Shown here piece after piece: positions 23,865 through 36,496 of a stretch of 64,000 nt of DNA. Each line of letters begins with the position of its first letter. Position 1 is the first letter of the stretch. A model generated the notes under the pieces. That model saw nothing but the letters and a program-made list of their open reading frames with translations, ran no database searches and was not told where the DNA came from. Made by a program: the position numbers and the translations under genes. The stretch lies in assembly GCF_945859705.1 (NCBI RefSeq), contig NC_079137.1, forward strand, positions 53,786,552 to 53,850,551, written 5' to 3'. Source of the stretch: Episyrphus balteatus (Eukaryota; Arthropoda; Insecta; Diptera; Syrphidae).

Positions 23865-24414
23865 AAAAGTTGAAGAAAATTTATTGCATTCAAAAAATTC
23901 CTGTTTTTTTCTAGATGTCCTACAGAAATGAATGAGATGAATATTTAAAGCTTAAATAATAAACTTTGAGGTGATATAAAACTTATTATAGGTTGTCATG
24001 TAAAAATATTGTCAATATGGTGTGAAAAGAAAAAAATGTAAATTTTTAACGCTTATTACATGAAAAATCATTTTTAAACTTCTTACAAAACTTATAGGTA
24101 AGGTTAAGTTTAGGTTTAATTCTTTACAAGAAATATAAATACTATTTTTTTTTCTTTGATATTAATTTATTGTACCTAATTTGAATTATTATTCTCAAAG
24201 AAAAAACTTGACTTAATATAACAGAATAAAAAAAAATACTGCATCAATAAAAAATAAATAAATAAGTTGGTAAAAAATGCAATGCAATAGCTTTACCGCT
24301 GCAGTCCTCGAGTGACACAATTTTTTTTACAAATCTTTCACTAAATATTTGTTAAATAGTTCGGAAAAATTAAATTATTCTTTCACATTTAGTGGAGTCA
24401 AATTAGCTTTATAC
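23865..24414. other. AT-rich stretch with traces of the family C monomer
   Basis: The words GATGTCCTACAG, GTGATATAAAACTTATTATA and GGTTGTCATGTAAAAA (23,915-24,010) follow the order of the family C monomer seen at 30,650-31,160. The remainder shows no feature. Confidence 0.4.
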
Positions 24415-25017
24415 CTCGGAACCCAGGGAAAGTCGATGCATTTGTAAAGTGAGTATAGGGCTGCATTACTAAAAGGTCAAATAATATTTGGTAAGTATTA
24501 GCCTCCTACATATAATAGCCATAAGGTTCTGGAGCCAGTCAAAAACCGTGAAAAATCAGAAAAATTACCCGTTTTTCAAAAATTATTTTCAATTCAGGGA
24601 TAATTTTTACGTAATTTCTTAACATTTATTAAAAAATTACTATTCTTAAGCTTTAAAATGCCGTTTCAAACAAAAGATATCTTTAGTAGACGCAATGCTA
24701 TTATAACATAAAAATGACCTTCTGAAAAAGTTCGAATGCGGGTAGCGGCGAAACCACGCAACTTAAAATTAAATCATCATGGATTTGCTTCCCTACAGTC
24801 CTAGAGAACATCCCTACAAAGTTTGAGCAAAATCTAAAATGAGACAGCGATTCCGATTGAACGCTTGCATACGGATACGGAATGACAGTAAACGGTCCGT
24901 AAAAATTTTTGTAATCGAGAGCGATGAAATTTTTTTTTTTATCTTTCTTATTTGACCTTTTAGTAATGCAGCCTTATACTCATTTTGGAGATGCATCGAC
25001 TTTCCCTGGATTCCGAG
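24415..25017. mobile_element. 603-bp element with ends inverted over 72 bp
   Basis: The left end (24,415-24,488) and right end (24,946-25,017) are reverse complements over about 72 bp with roughly ten differences. Outer bases read CTCGGAA(C/T)CCAGGGAAAGTC inward, followed by GATGCAT and CTGCATTACTAAAAGGTCAA. No clear direct duplication of flanking bases was found, so the superfamily is open; long inverted ends without coding capacity fit a MULE- or hAT-derived MITE or a foldback. The 60-codon open frame inside has no recognisable domain. Confidence 0.7.
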
Positions 25018-27365
25018 ATTTTACAAATTTTATGTTTAATTTGACTCGACTAATTGTTTAATATTTAAAAAAAAATTCCTATAACTTAAAATATATACAA
25101 ATTTTTAAATTTTATTTAATAATTTTTTTTTTTCAATTTTATGTGACACATTCACATCGCTATAAGCTTGTAAGGTCTTAATAGCACCTATGTACATAAT
25201 ATTAAACAAAAATCACCTACTTGTTGACATTGTACCTACTTTTTTTTGTTTCTTTTACAAAGTTTGCATCAAATAAATAAATTATCTTCAAGGTATTTTA
25301 ATATTGTCCTTCATGATATTATTATTTTCTTTCTTATAAATACCTATCCTCCAATAACACAAAACTATTTATAAAAACATACAAAAAGTAATCCAAATCC
25401 TATTCCTTCACAGAAAAAAAAAAAAAAAAACAAAACAACGTCTGGTAGATCAAACTAACTTTTATTGGAACATTTTGCCCTCTCTCAGAAATCTCTGTAA
25501 ATTATTACCAATTTATTCTTGCAACTATTTGACACACAAACACAAAAAACACCGTCAACAATCCATGAAGCCAATTTGTTATTTTACACTATCCGAGTGT
25601 TATTTGAATTGTTATGATTCCATTCATGTATACAAAATAATACAACTTCCACCTCTACTCTTTCTACGTTCAAAACGTTCGTAGAGGTACACAAAACCAT
25701 ACCCAAAAAAAAAAAAAATAAGGCAAGAACGATATAGAAACTTTATCCATCATTCGAGGAATGTTCACGTTGAATGAATTTATGTGAAAACTTTCAAAAA
25801 AACATTTTTATTTCTACAAAAAAAAAAAAAAAATAAAACAAAAATAATAAAAAAAAAATAATAATAAAACTAAAACTTAAAAGAATGTACCTACATTGGC
25901 AGAAAAAAGTGGTATAAGCTGGCTTTCCACTTATCTACACAGGAATATCGCACCTGAGCTGACGGGGGTTAAAGTTTTATCTGAAAAGTTTTTACATTAA
26001 TTTTCACACTATAGCAAGTTCGTATTCTTACTGTGAGTTTGAGTTCGTTCTGAGCAGAGTTCTGAGTTGGAGTTGAGTTTGAGCAGTTAAGGACGTTTAT
26101 TCTTATTTTTAAGTAAAATAGATTTTGACAATCCCTAAGGTTAAATCGAAAAAGTTGTTTATTATATGGATGAAGGGTATAATATTAATGGTTTTTATCA
26201 TGATAATATTTAACAAGAAGAAGATGTAGAGTCTTCTTCCTAGCTTGACAGGTATTCTTTGAACAGGAGCGTTCTCAGAATCACTTCTGTTTTCAATATT
26301 TTGTTTAATTGGCATTTTCATACAATTTATGAACCCAGCTGAACCACAAGTTTCCTTTTTGTCTTTCTTCCGTCCGACACGACCCTTGTATTTATCTAAT
26401 TCTTGGAAAGTGAAAAATGAATGCGTTCCACAATATTTACCACAGGTAATATCTTACAATCCTTGGGAATATAAAATGTACTGAAGGGAAAAAAAAAGGT
26501 AAGGAAGTGTGGTAATGTTTGACATTTTATCAAAGAAGCTGTGAAATGTGAAGTTGACAATTTCACAGTCACGATTTTTAATAAAAGTGAACAAGGACCT
26601 TGTTAGAAGTGATTTTTCACTTTAAATGATTAAAAGTTATATATTGACAAAAGCTATTATTTTGAGGCAATTTAACTATATTTTTTTTAAGTCAAAACTT
26701 GTCAGGCATTCGAATTAACATGAATGTGAAGAATTTAAAAAAAAAATGTTATGCTCATGAAACTTGATAAAAAGATTTTTAATGGGATAAGAACAAAGGA
26801 TAAAAAAAGTCTATACAAAAATTTGGTGAAAGGGTGTTTTTTTCGAAGATACAATAAAACCTATAATTGGTCCCGAAAATTCAATGAATCTTTTTATTTT
26901 TTCTTTCGATCACAAATTGAACGTTTTGACTTAAGTCCCTATACGTTTTAAACGAATCATTGGCTTTTTGGGATCAATTACAAAATTTTTAGGGTGGCCC
27001 ATCAATTTTTTTTTTACTAAAAAAAGTGGTTGTCTGTAAAATCGGTATACGGACTATAGAATTTTACGTGATAACGTCATAAGAAAACAGATTTAGCTTT
27101 TGTTAAAAAAAATTATGTAAAAATTATTTATTTGTAAACTTTCTTATAAAAAAATTTATAAAATAATAAACCTTATAGGTATTTAAGCCAAAGATTAAGA
27201 CCTTACAGATTTATATTTGTATGTTTTGTAGAAAAACAGAATAACTTTTTGAATCACATCATAATTTACAAGAAAAAGATAAACAAAAATATTTTTTTTT
27301 TCTTTTCACATTATATCAATTTTTTATATAAATAGTTTACAAACAAATTCGCAATTAAAACCATT
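25018..27365. other. AT-rich stretch with no recognised feature
   Basis: There are long A runs (25,411-25,430, 25,818-25,834) and a short GAGTT-rich patch near 26,035-26,090. No gene, inverted ends or tandem array are supported. Confidence 0.45.
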
Positions 27366-27369
27366 TAAT

Positions 27370-28742
27370 ATTTCGTCTAAAGAAGAAAGCCATAGGTACT
27401 TAAATTTTTACAACGCGTAAAAGATAATTTATTGAAGAAAATCATTTTTAATGAAAAAAGTGAAAAAATCGAACTTTTTTTCTTCTAACACGATTAAATA
27501 ATCACTTTTGTTATAAAAACCAATAGTAAATTTTATACCATCTGTAAGCCTGTTTTTTCAGCTCAAAATATTCACATCAACCATGTCTGCACGAAATTAA
27601 CAAAAAGATCTAGAATTTTTTGAACCCAATAAATTTTCATCAAAAAAAAATCCATGTTTTTTATCTTCTAAAACCATTAAATCCATTTTTTTACATGACA
27701 ACATATAATAAATTTTAAATCATCTGAAAGCTAATCATTTCACCTTTTATTTGACCCTTCAATCATATTTTTACACTGCCTACAAAAGTAAACCAACCAT
27801 GTCGAAATTTCAAACTGAGATTACGGTGCCTCACCACACTGGTGGCCTGATATGGGCAACATATCTCCACAAGTGTTTTGAGGTATGTATGTATGAAGTT
27901 TTTAAATTTAACAGTGTGTAGCTTGTATTAAATGTACCGCTATGTGTGATACATCAAATAAAAGGAAATATTATCAGCATGCTCAGTTAAGTTAATTCAA
28001 ATTTGTATCTGCACTAGATCAAAAGAAAAACGTGTTGAAAAATAAAACTTTATTTTACCGTTATCTCCAAATTAAAATTTTAAGCTAATATAGTCCTGCC
28101 TATTATCTATCAACAGTTCAAATTCCATTAATTTATCTGTTGAAGAAAAAAAAAAAGTTAAAAACTGTAAAAAAAACTTGGGACCAAAAAACTTGTTTTT
28201 CCCATTATTCAGTCAAAAATCAGTTTAGAATACCAATTTTTTGCCATATCCCATGTGTCCTATAAGTTTTAGATTTTTGAATGCTCCAAAGAAATTGCTA
28301 AAAATAAAAACCAAAAATACCACTAAAAAAGTAGGTGTTTTTCAAAAATTCATATTTCAAAACGCAGACACTTAAAAAAAATCGTATTAAACCCCAATTT
28401 TTTTATTATCTTTCAAATGACATTTTTTAAATTGCCAAAAAAAATGTCCCCTACCTAAAATCACTACTTTGTCAAAGGTCTACCACATGTTTAAGTTTAA
28501 AAAACTTGAAATTTTCTAGAATTTTTTAACACCTTTGTTACTTTGTTAGCCAATAGCAAAATAGCCACTTTTTCACAAATTTTTTTTTACCCCTATTTAT
28601 CCTATTTGGATAAATATGATGGAATTTTTTAAAATCCTTATGCCGAACTGCTAAAAATTTCAGGCGGAAAGAGAGAAAATGGCGTCACTTTTTCGTGGAT
28701 GCTGCCATGGTTCATCGATTTATAAGACGTTATCAAGTAAAA
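27370..28742 (+). repeat. Dispersed repeat family C, copy 2
   Basis: This is colinear with 3,360-4,880 (ACAACRYRT, CTGAGATTACGGTGCC, ATCTCCACAAGTGTTTTGAGG, TATGTGTGATA, then the right end GGCGTCACTTTTT and GCTGCCATGGTTCATCG at about 28,681-28,718). Divergence from copy 1 is considerable, which implies age. No open frame. The two right ends agree closely up to about TTATAAGAC(A/G)TTAT, which probably lies near the true end of the element. Confidence 0.6.
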
Positions 28743-30180
28743 AAAAACACCCTTTTTGTATCATAATATTTATAATAGACCCTTTAGATATTTGTTTCCA
28801 ATCCCAAAAGTATCACAATTGCTGAATTTTAAAAGGATACCAAGATTATTATTTAGTTTTTTTAATAGGTATACCCACATTTTCTCTTCACCTAAAAAAC
28901 CACTCTTTCACATGAAACAAATTTTTAGACTTATTTAATTAAAAATTTCGATGGGAAAGACAGCATTTTTAATAAATTTCGTGAGGGTAAATTTTACATT
29001 TTTTCGCGAATTTTCATTGTTTGCCAAAATATTTGTATAGACTGCTTAGATTCTTGGTTTCTGTTAGTTATACCTAAATAAAACATTTTTACAAATTTTC
29101 ATTGGGGTAACATTTTTGTACTAGTTTTGGTGGTTTTAATTCCGAATTTCATAATTTCTTAAAAAAAAAACCTTTCACTTAAGATAATTTTGGTTTTTTA
29201 CCCTAAAGCAAACTTTTTGCCAAGTTTAAGGGTAACAATTTTGTTTTTTTTATTTGCTGATTTTTTGTACTATTTAACCTGTACTATTTTGACAACCTTT
29301 TTTTTTTCTTAAATTTTAAAAATAATTAAAAATTAATTAAAATCATTAAAAACCTCATAAAATAAATCAATAAATCTAATTCATATTAAACATTAGTAAA
29401 AAAATTTCCTCACACAAACCAGAAACCCCCTCCACAAAAAAATTAGATCCTCTTTTCTATTCGTTATTTACTGCCACAAAACCAAAAAATTGATTGTCAA
29501 TCTATATTAACAAATTTGATTTTGCAAAAACCAAAAATTCAATTAAAGTATGGAGGGAAATTGTTTCGATTTTGTGTTGGCGGCGTCATATACTCTCGCA
29601 TAATACCTATTTTGTATATTATTATAAATCCTAGGAAAAAACCTCAAAATCCACAACAACTAAATTACGCGAAACCACCCGTATTTCCCAAAATTCCATA
29701 TCAGCAAATTACCAGTTAAATAATAAAGTAGGTGGATATTGTAGAGAGAGAGATGTGTATAGTGTATAGAGATATGTAGAAAAAAAAGGGTTGGTTTTTG
29801 GGAAAAGTTTTCCGGTGCCACAATAAAATTCCAACAATAACAACGGGTGTTGTATAGTAATTTCCAAAATTTAATTTCATTTAGTGTGTATGATGTTATG
29901 CATTTTTGGTATGTTGCATATTTACAAAAGTAGAGAGATACTCGACACATACTGGTTCTGTCGAATTATGGGTTCTAAATGGGTACCGCACCGCGTTACA
30001 CTCGGATATGCTGAATATCATACCACAAATATTTTTTTTTTTTGTATATAGTTTTACCACGAGCGCACATAATGCGGTTATTGTGGGTGTTGCGTATTCA
30101 AAAAGCAACATGATCTGTTAAAATTCACTTGTTCGTTAGCGAAATTCGTGTTCTTAAACATTTGTGTTGTGTCCAGTTTT
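28743..30180. other. AT-rich stretch with no recognised gene
   Basis: Open frames of 60 to 96 codons on both strands overlap each other between 29,510 and 30,120 and show no domain or consistent codon preference. Nothing else was recognised. Confidence 0.4.
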
Positions 30181-30182
30181 AA

Positions 30183-32240
30183 ATTGCATTTTTGAAGTGA
30201 AAACTTCTTTAGTATCGTAGCGATTTGAAACAAGATGAAACGAAAACGCGACACGACTTCAACTTGTTATAACTTTTTTGTTTTAATAGATAGATAAATG
30301 AAATTTGCACTGTAGATAGGTAATTAAATAAATTATAATTGTACAAAATTTCAATTTATTTCATATTCAAAATTCGGAGATAACGGTAAAAAGATGTTCT
30401 TTTCCAATACACGTTATATCTTTTGATCTAGTGCACATACAAATTTGATTTAACTTTAATAACATAACCTTTTATTTGATATATCACACATAACGTTATG
30501 TGCTCTACAAGTAACACAATCTTAAATTGAAAAAAAATTGAAAAAAAAAAATTGAAAAATACCTCAAAACACCTGTGGAGATCTGTTGGCGATGACCAGC
30601 TACCAGTGTTGGAAGTATCGTAATCTCAGTCTGGAAATTCGACATGGTTGACTTTAAAAAATTCTAACTTCTCTTGTAGACATCTTTGAAATAAGATTTA
30701 TGCATCATTATACAAGGTGAAACAATAAGCTTTCACATGGTATACAATTTTTTATAGGTTGTCAAACAAAAAAATTAATTTAATAGCATGAGAACATAAA
30801 AATAAATGTTTTTTTTTTGCTTTTTGGATGAAATTTTATCGAGTTTAAAAAATTCTAGCTCATTTTGTAGATGTCTCATAGACTTGATCAATATATATAT
30901 TTTGAGGTAACACAATAAGCTTTCAGATGGTTATAGATTGTTGGGTAAAAAATGCATTTAATATCGTGAGAAGATAAAAATACGTGTTTTTTTCGCTTTT
31001 TTTGATGGAAATTGATCGAGTTCAAAAAATTCTAGCTCTTTTTGTAGATGTCTCATAGGTCTTTGATCGATATATATATTTTGAGCTAAGACAACAAGCT
31101 TTCAGATGATATAAAATTTATATAGGTTGTCATATAAAAAACATGGATTTGATAGAATAAAAATAGGTAGATTTTTTCTATTTCATTTTTACTTGCGATA
31201 TAGGTACTATATATCAAGTTATGCATTCGTACAAAAAAAAAAAGTTGAGATAACATTTTTCCATGACATTACGATGGTAGACAATGCCAAAAAAGTGGGT
31301 CCCGGAAGTCCGTCTGTCAGTCTGTCTGTCAGTCTGTCTGTCTGTCTGTATAAGGAGCTACAGCCTAAACGGATGGACCGATTAATGTCAAACTTGGTAT
31401 GTAGCGTTATTTGGCGACTCTCCAGCGTAATTTTTGAAATTAATTAATTTGGTCCAAAAATAACGGTACTTGTCATATACCGATTTTAGTAAAATTGAAA
31501 TATCTCAAAAACGGCTCTAACGATTTTGTTTAAAAAATTCAAATGTTAGTTTTAAGCTAAAGTCTATCTTTCAAAAGAACAAATTTTTTTTGAAAATCAT
31601 AATTAACGGTACCTGCCATAGAACCGTTTTTTTCAAATCCGATTATCTCCGAAACTGCTTATTCGATTTCAACGAAACTTTTTCTAAAGAAGCATTTATA
31701 TAATTTAAATATAAGCCAAAAATAAAATTTTGAAAAAAATAATTTTTGGATTTTTAAAAAAAATTTGAAAATTTTTTTTTGAAAAATCAAATTTTCGAAA
31801 ACGGGACATTAAACTTTTTTGAAATTTTGTTTTTAGATGTTGATTAGTGATTTCTACCAAATGGCATACTAATTTTATTTTAAAACTTTTTTTCCAAAAA
31901 AATATTTATAAAAAATTAGTTTTTTAAAAAACGACTCTAACGATTTTGAAAATTTTTTTTCTAAAAATGCATGTTAATATATCAATCAAAACTGCATACT
32001 TGTTTTGGAGGGCAATTTAATTTCAGATTTTATTTTATTTTTTTTCAAAAACGAATTTTGTTTTTTTTTTCCAAATTTCTATATAAAAAGTCTTAAAAAT
32101 TTAAGCAACTTTAACTCTAAGAGCAAGTTCGTGCGACCTAGTCGTGCATTTTATTTTTTTTTTGCAAGAAAAATGATTTGTTAAGGTTTCACTTCTACCA
32201 CGTGTTAATTGCACACATGATTTTTTTTTAAGACTTTAAA
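30183..32240 (-). repeat. Dispersed repeat family C, copy 3, split by family B
   Basis: On the minus strand this follows the order of copies 1 and 2. Read on plus, the landmarks are ATAACGGTAAAAAGATGTTC (30,382), TATCACACATAACG, GTGGAGATCTGTTGG and GTAATCTCAGTCTGG (30,620). Then come three tandem monomers of about 180 bp (starts near 30,656, 30,847 and 31,024), each with AAAAAATTCTA(A/G)CT, TGTAGA(C/T)(G/A)TCT and AAGCTTTCA. The repeat stops near 31,185 at family B copy 3 and resumes after it with GGTTTCACTTCTACCACGTG (32,187), which matches copy 4 at 34,891. So family B inserted into an existing C copy. Confidence 0.65.
31186..32154 (+). mobile_element. Family B copy 3
   Basis: An intact-length copy of 969 bp in plus orientation, running from TTTTTACTTGCGATATAGGT through a GTCT/GTCA microsatellite (31,311-31,350) and ACGGATGGACCGATTAATGT to CGACCTAGTCGTGCATTTTA. 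Its flanks belong to family C copy 3 on both sides, giving the relative age of the two families. A 106-codon open frame across the microsatellite is produced by the repeat itself and is not a gene. Confidence 0.75.
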
Positions 32241-34204
32241 AGATTATTTTTGGGAACAATTATTAACTTTTTTTTTAATTCATCGAAAAAGAAATAAATA
32301 AAGTATACATTTTACTTCAAGAATTATTCGAAATTGTTGATATTTGACGTTTCTGTGTTTTATTTTATGAGAAAAAATCCTAAAGGGGCCGCCTACTAAC
32401 AACTCTACATATTAGTAGATTCAGAGTGTATTAAAAATACTTTCTACCTATGCAAAGAAAGTGAAAAAGAAAAAAATGTTCACTGTGGCGTATGCGCACT
32501 TTTTTAAAACAAAATTTTTGAGATATATTCCTAATTTTGTAAGATATGCATTCTTCTGTGCAAGTAACTGAATTTATGTCAATTTTCAACTTGTTCTTTC
32601 CAATTGATGAGGAAATTGAAGATAAACAAACAAGCTAACAAACTGACTCTTTATAGTTTGAAGTAAAATACTTGAAATCCTAATAGAAAAATTACTAGTC
32701 TTGCACTTTGGCACTTAATTTATGAAGAAACATTCAGAAATGTGTTTTTATTTATTATATATTTATGTAAAGATTCTGAGAAGGAATGTCTTCTATGAAT
32801 TATATATGTATATTGTATGGAAGGAAACAGTACGTAAGTTTACATTAAAAAATAATTCAGTATTGTTACTAGCTACCATTCAAATTATCTCCATAAAAGG
32901 TAGCAATTAAAATCAAATCATTTATTACATTCGAAACAATACATCCGTACAAATGACATTGATTGTTTTCAAATGTCAATCTTTTTAAAAATGTCAATCC
33001 TACAACATTTTAAATTATTGAAAGATTACATTAGGTACGTAAAGTATGTATAATATTTTTCAAAAGGTTATCTCTTACATTTAAAATTCACAAAAAGTTA
33101 TAAAAGTTAAAAGTTCATACATCTAAATTACTCCATTATTATGTAGGTACCAAGTAGAATTATTAAAATACAATTATCTTAAAGGTCAGGGTTCAATCGA
33201 GGAAGAGCTAACAACAGCACATGACAACATCAGGTTTGTTTTAGGAAACAACAAATCAAAGAAAATAATACTGTTTAAAAATAGAATATTATTCCTGTAA
33301 TACTTAGAATTTAGTTGAAAGAAAATACATAGAATCCAAATTATTTAATAAAAAATTAACCTTAAGCCAAGAAACTTTGCTGATGATGGCTATGAAACAT
33401 GCATTTTGTGTTTGATTGAACTACAATTTTGTGCTAACATTTTTTCTACTTTTATAATGTTGAACAAGACACTCAAATTAAGCCAAATAATTTTATATTT
33501 CAGTGCTAACATTCCAAGAGTATAATTTCCAAAAATACTTGAAGTAATTTTTCATTCAAAAGCTTTCAAATGAAATCATCATTTTTTAATTCATAAATAA
33601 ATTATTTTCCTGATTTTTTTCTGGCTATTGATATAACTGACAATAAACCCAACAACTCATACCCTAGCTTAAGAGAATTTGGGAACTTCAACGTGACAAT
33701 TTATGGAGGGATTTCACTTAATTTTTTTATACCTACCTAACTTACAAGTTCCAACTTACAACTTACAATATTTCAAGCAATTTTTCACAAAAATTGTTAC
33801 TACAAAAAGTAAAAAATATGTTAAAAACATTCAACTATGTATTTTGATTGTAAATTGTATTTGGTCGTACATGGTTGCTCTAATGGCAAAATTTGTATTG
33901 AATGTAAAAGCTATTTACAGAATAAAAGAATATCTTTTAATTTTAATTTTTATGATTAGAAAAAGTATTAAAAGTTGTTCTAAAATTATGAAAACGAGTT
34001 TCAAAATAATTTTTACCTCCAAATAAACAATGCCACTTTATTTCTTGTTTAAAAATAAACAATATTTTGGAATTTTGTTTTTTTTTTTTTTTTTTGAAAA
34101 TTGTAAAAGTCGATTTAATAAAATAAATTTTTCAAAAACTATTTCTAAGGTATGCACACAAAGTTTCAAAAAATGATTTCTCAAAAAAAAAAAATTAATT
34201 TTTT
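32241..34204. other. AT-rich stretch with no recognised gene
   Basis: Only low-complexity open frames are present, the longest 107 codons at 33,703-34,026, rich in K, I and F with no recognisable domain. Short local repeats of AAATGTCAATC occur near 32,970-33,000. Confidence 0.4.
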
Positions 34205-34915
34205 AAAGTGAATCGTAGTGATTTGAAACAAGATAAAACGAAAAAGCGACAGGAAACATCAATTAATTATAACATTTTTGTTTCAATAGATAGATGAGTG
34301 AAATTTTCAGAGTAGATAGGTAATAGAATAAACTATAGTTGTACAAAAATTTCAATTAATTTTAAATTCAAAATCCTGAGATAACGGTGAAAAGATGTTC
34401 TTTTTCTAAACACGTTATATCTTTTGATTTAGAACACATACAAATTTGATTTAACTATATTGAGCATACTGATAATATTACCTTTCATTTAATTTATCAC
34501 ACATAACGGTACGTGCTCTACAAGTTGCACAAAAATTTCGACATCGTTGGATTTAAGAAATTCTTACATTTTTTGTAGGCATCGTAGAAATATGATTGAA
34601 GCGTCATATAAAAGGTGAAGTAATAAGCTTTCAGATGATGAAAATGAAATAAAATTTATTATACGTTGTCATGTAAAAAAATGGATTTAATGGTGTTAAA
34701 AGAAAAAAAAGGGATTTTTTTTTGCTTTTTTTATGAAAAATGATTGATTTTAATAAATTATTTTTATACTTTTTGCTCACTGTAAAAATTTAGGTATTGC
34801 TTTATTTTTTAGGAAAAGTTGTAAGCTTTTTAATGGTGTAATTTTTTTTCGAGAAAAATGTATTTTTTAAGATTTCACTTCTACCACGTTTGAATTGCAC
34901 AAATGTTTTTTTTTG
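34205..34915 (-). repeat. Dispersed repeat family C, copy 4
   Basis: This is colinear with copy 3: GATTTGAAACAAGAT(A/G)AAACG (34,221), GAGATAACGGTGAAAAGATG (34,378), TATCACACATAACGGTACG (34,495), one monomer with AAGCTTTCAGATGATG (34,627), and the far end with TTTCACTTCTACCACG (34,886). The middle block holding the CTGAGATTACGG and GTGTTTTGAGG words is missing, so this copy has an internal deletion relative to copies 1 to 3. Confidence 0.6.
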
Positions 34916-34990
34916 AATTTATACTTCTTATGGGAGGGTGGGTATGAAAATTTACTTTTTGACAAGAATGTCAAAGGGATTATGACGCGA

Positions 34991-35093
34991 TCACCCTGGG
35001 TAGCAGGGCTGTCGTTTCACCTTTAGAGTAGGCAGTACTTTAGTATTTAAAAATGCAGTACGCCGTAGTACGGCAAACATAAAACACACAACA
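34991..35093. other. Unassigned sequence left of the minisatellite
   Basis: Evenly composed sequence with CAGTACTTTAGTA and CAGTACGCCGTAGTACGGCA, the latter containing a short palindrome. It differs from the AT-rich surroundings and may be part of the element that hosts the minisatellite. No second boundary was identified. Confidence 0.3.
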
Positions 35094-35337
35094 CGTTGCA
35101 AGTTACATGTTTCATGTGGCAAGTTGCATGTGGCAAGTTGTATGTGGCAAGTTGCATGTGGCAAGTTGTATGTGGCAAGTTGCGTGTGGCAAGTTGCATG
35201 TGGCAAGCTGCATGTGGCAAGTTGCATGTGGCAAGTTGCATGTGGCAAGTTGCGTGTGGCAAGCTGCATGTGGCAAGTTACATGTGGCAAGTTGCATGTG
35301 GCAAGTTGCATGTGGTAATTTCCATGTGGCAAGTTGC
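35094..35337. repeat. 14-bp minisatellite, about 17 copies
   Basis: The unit GGCAAGTTGCATGT is repeated about 17 times with single-base variants (GTATGT, GCGTGT, GCTGCA). As 14 is not divisible by 3 and the unit contains no stop in any frame, every frame on both strands stays open, giving several overlapping open frames of up to 113 codons that are artefacts. The unit contains a TTGC/GCAA inverted pair. A further diverged unit, CAAGTTCCATATTA, lies beyond the hAT-like insertion at 36,274, so the array was split by it. Confidence 0.9.
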
Positions 35338-36273
35338 CAGGGTTGCAAAAAGCTCACATTTCAGCTCAGCTCAAATTTGAGCTAGGTACCCTAGCTTAGC
35401 TCATTTGAGCTGAGCTGAAAGTCAGCGCCCCAACTTCCAACGCCTATATCGCGGAATTTTGAAGAAAATGAAAATAAAATTTTTGATGCCAAAAGGTAGC
35501 GGGGACTCTAACCTACATTTGGGTACAACTTCCATCCCTGTAGGTCCACGCGTTCTCAAACCGGGAGAACTTAAAAGTAAAAAAAAAATAGGCACGATTC
35601 TGAAAAAATAGGCATGATGTGGCGGTTTAACATGGAAGGCGATTTTTTAAAAATCTGACAATGTGCAAAGCGTAGGCCCATGGCACAAGCTATCATTTGG
35701 CATCACTCCCAAAAATTGCTCTCAAGCGGTTTAGCTTCCAGGAGCGTTCAAAGATTCGGGGATTTTTTGAAAAAAAATTTTACCCCAACTTTCAAACGCG
35801 ATTTTCTCGGAATTTTGAAAAAAGTCGAAAAACCGGATTGTACCGAAATTTTTTTTATGATAAAAAAAGAAATATTTTACTAAAAAAATAGAAATATATT
35901 TACTATTAAAAATACCAAGAGAAAAGATCACGAAAAATTATCTGTTTTATTTATAAAAATATCCATGTGTTAAAATAATTCCATTAATAACTAGAACCAA
36001 ACATCTTAAGCTATGGTGTTTTATAAAAGTTTAAAATATCTTCATATTTCATTATACTTTCCAAATAAAAATCAATGTATCCTCTCCTCTCACCCATCAC
36101 AGCTATAAGATCACTTTACCTTAGCTCACCCAACAGCTCAGCTCAGCTGACCGACAGCTCAGCTCACTTTCAGCTCAGCTCAAATGAGCTGAGCTATGGT
36201 ACATAGCTCACAAGTGAGCTAGCTCAAAATTTAAGCTGAGCTCAGCTCACTTTTGAGCTTTGTAGCAACCCTG
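35338..36273. mobile_element. hAT-like MITE with GAGCT repeats at both ends
   Basis: A 936-bp unit whose ends both read CAGGGTTGC inward. Flanking octamers are CAAGTTGC (35,330-35,337) and CAAGTTCC (36,274-36,281), 7 of 8 identical. CAGGG termini and an 8-bp duplication are hallmarks of hAT elements. Because the host is a 14-bp minisatellite containing CAAGTTGC, the duplication could in part be array sequence. Inside each end are dense GAGCT/AGCTCA words (35,352-35,422 and 36,120-36,262) that form overlapping palindromes. No transposase frame remains. Confidence 0.75.
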
Positions 36274-36496
36274 CAAGTTCCATATTACAACATAAGTTAA
36301 TTTCACAGAATAAATTGAAAACTACATGCACGCAAGGAGGATGAAAGAATTAATTTATTGTTCACTTGATAAAAATGTAAAAAAACGAAGTGTGGATTAA
36401 TTAATTTAATAATAGAAATTAAAAATATCAAATGAAATTCATTTACATATACTGAATGAGAAGTATAACTTCAGCCGCGTATGTGTACACACACTC

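Noticed and set aside
31127..31447. 106-codon frame with a SLSVSLSVCL repeat, and similar frames at 14,134, 18,597 and 36,481
   Set aside because: All translate the GTCT microsatellite and flanks of family B and recur at every copy.
34991..35385. Six overlapping open frames of 64 to 113 codons on both strands
   Set aside because: They are produced by a stop-free 14-bp tandem unit, with the peptide repeating every 14 residues in each frame. They are not genes.
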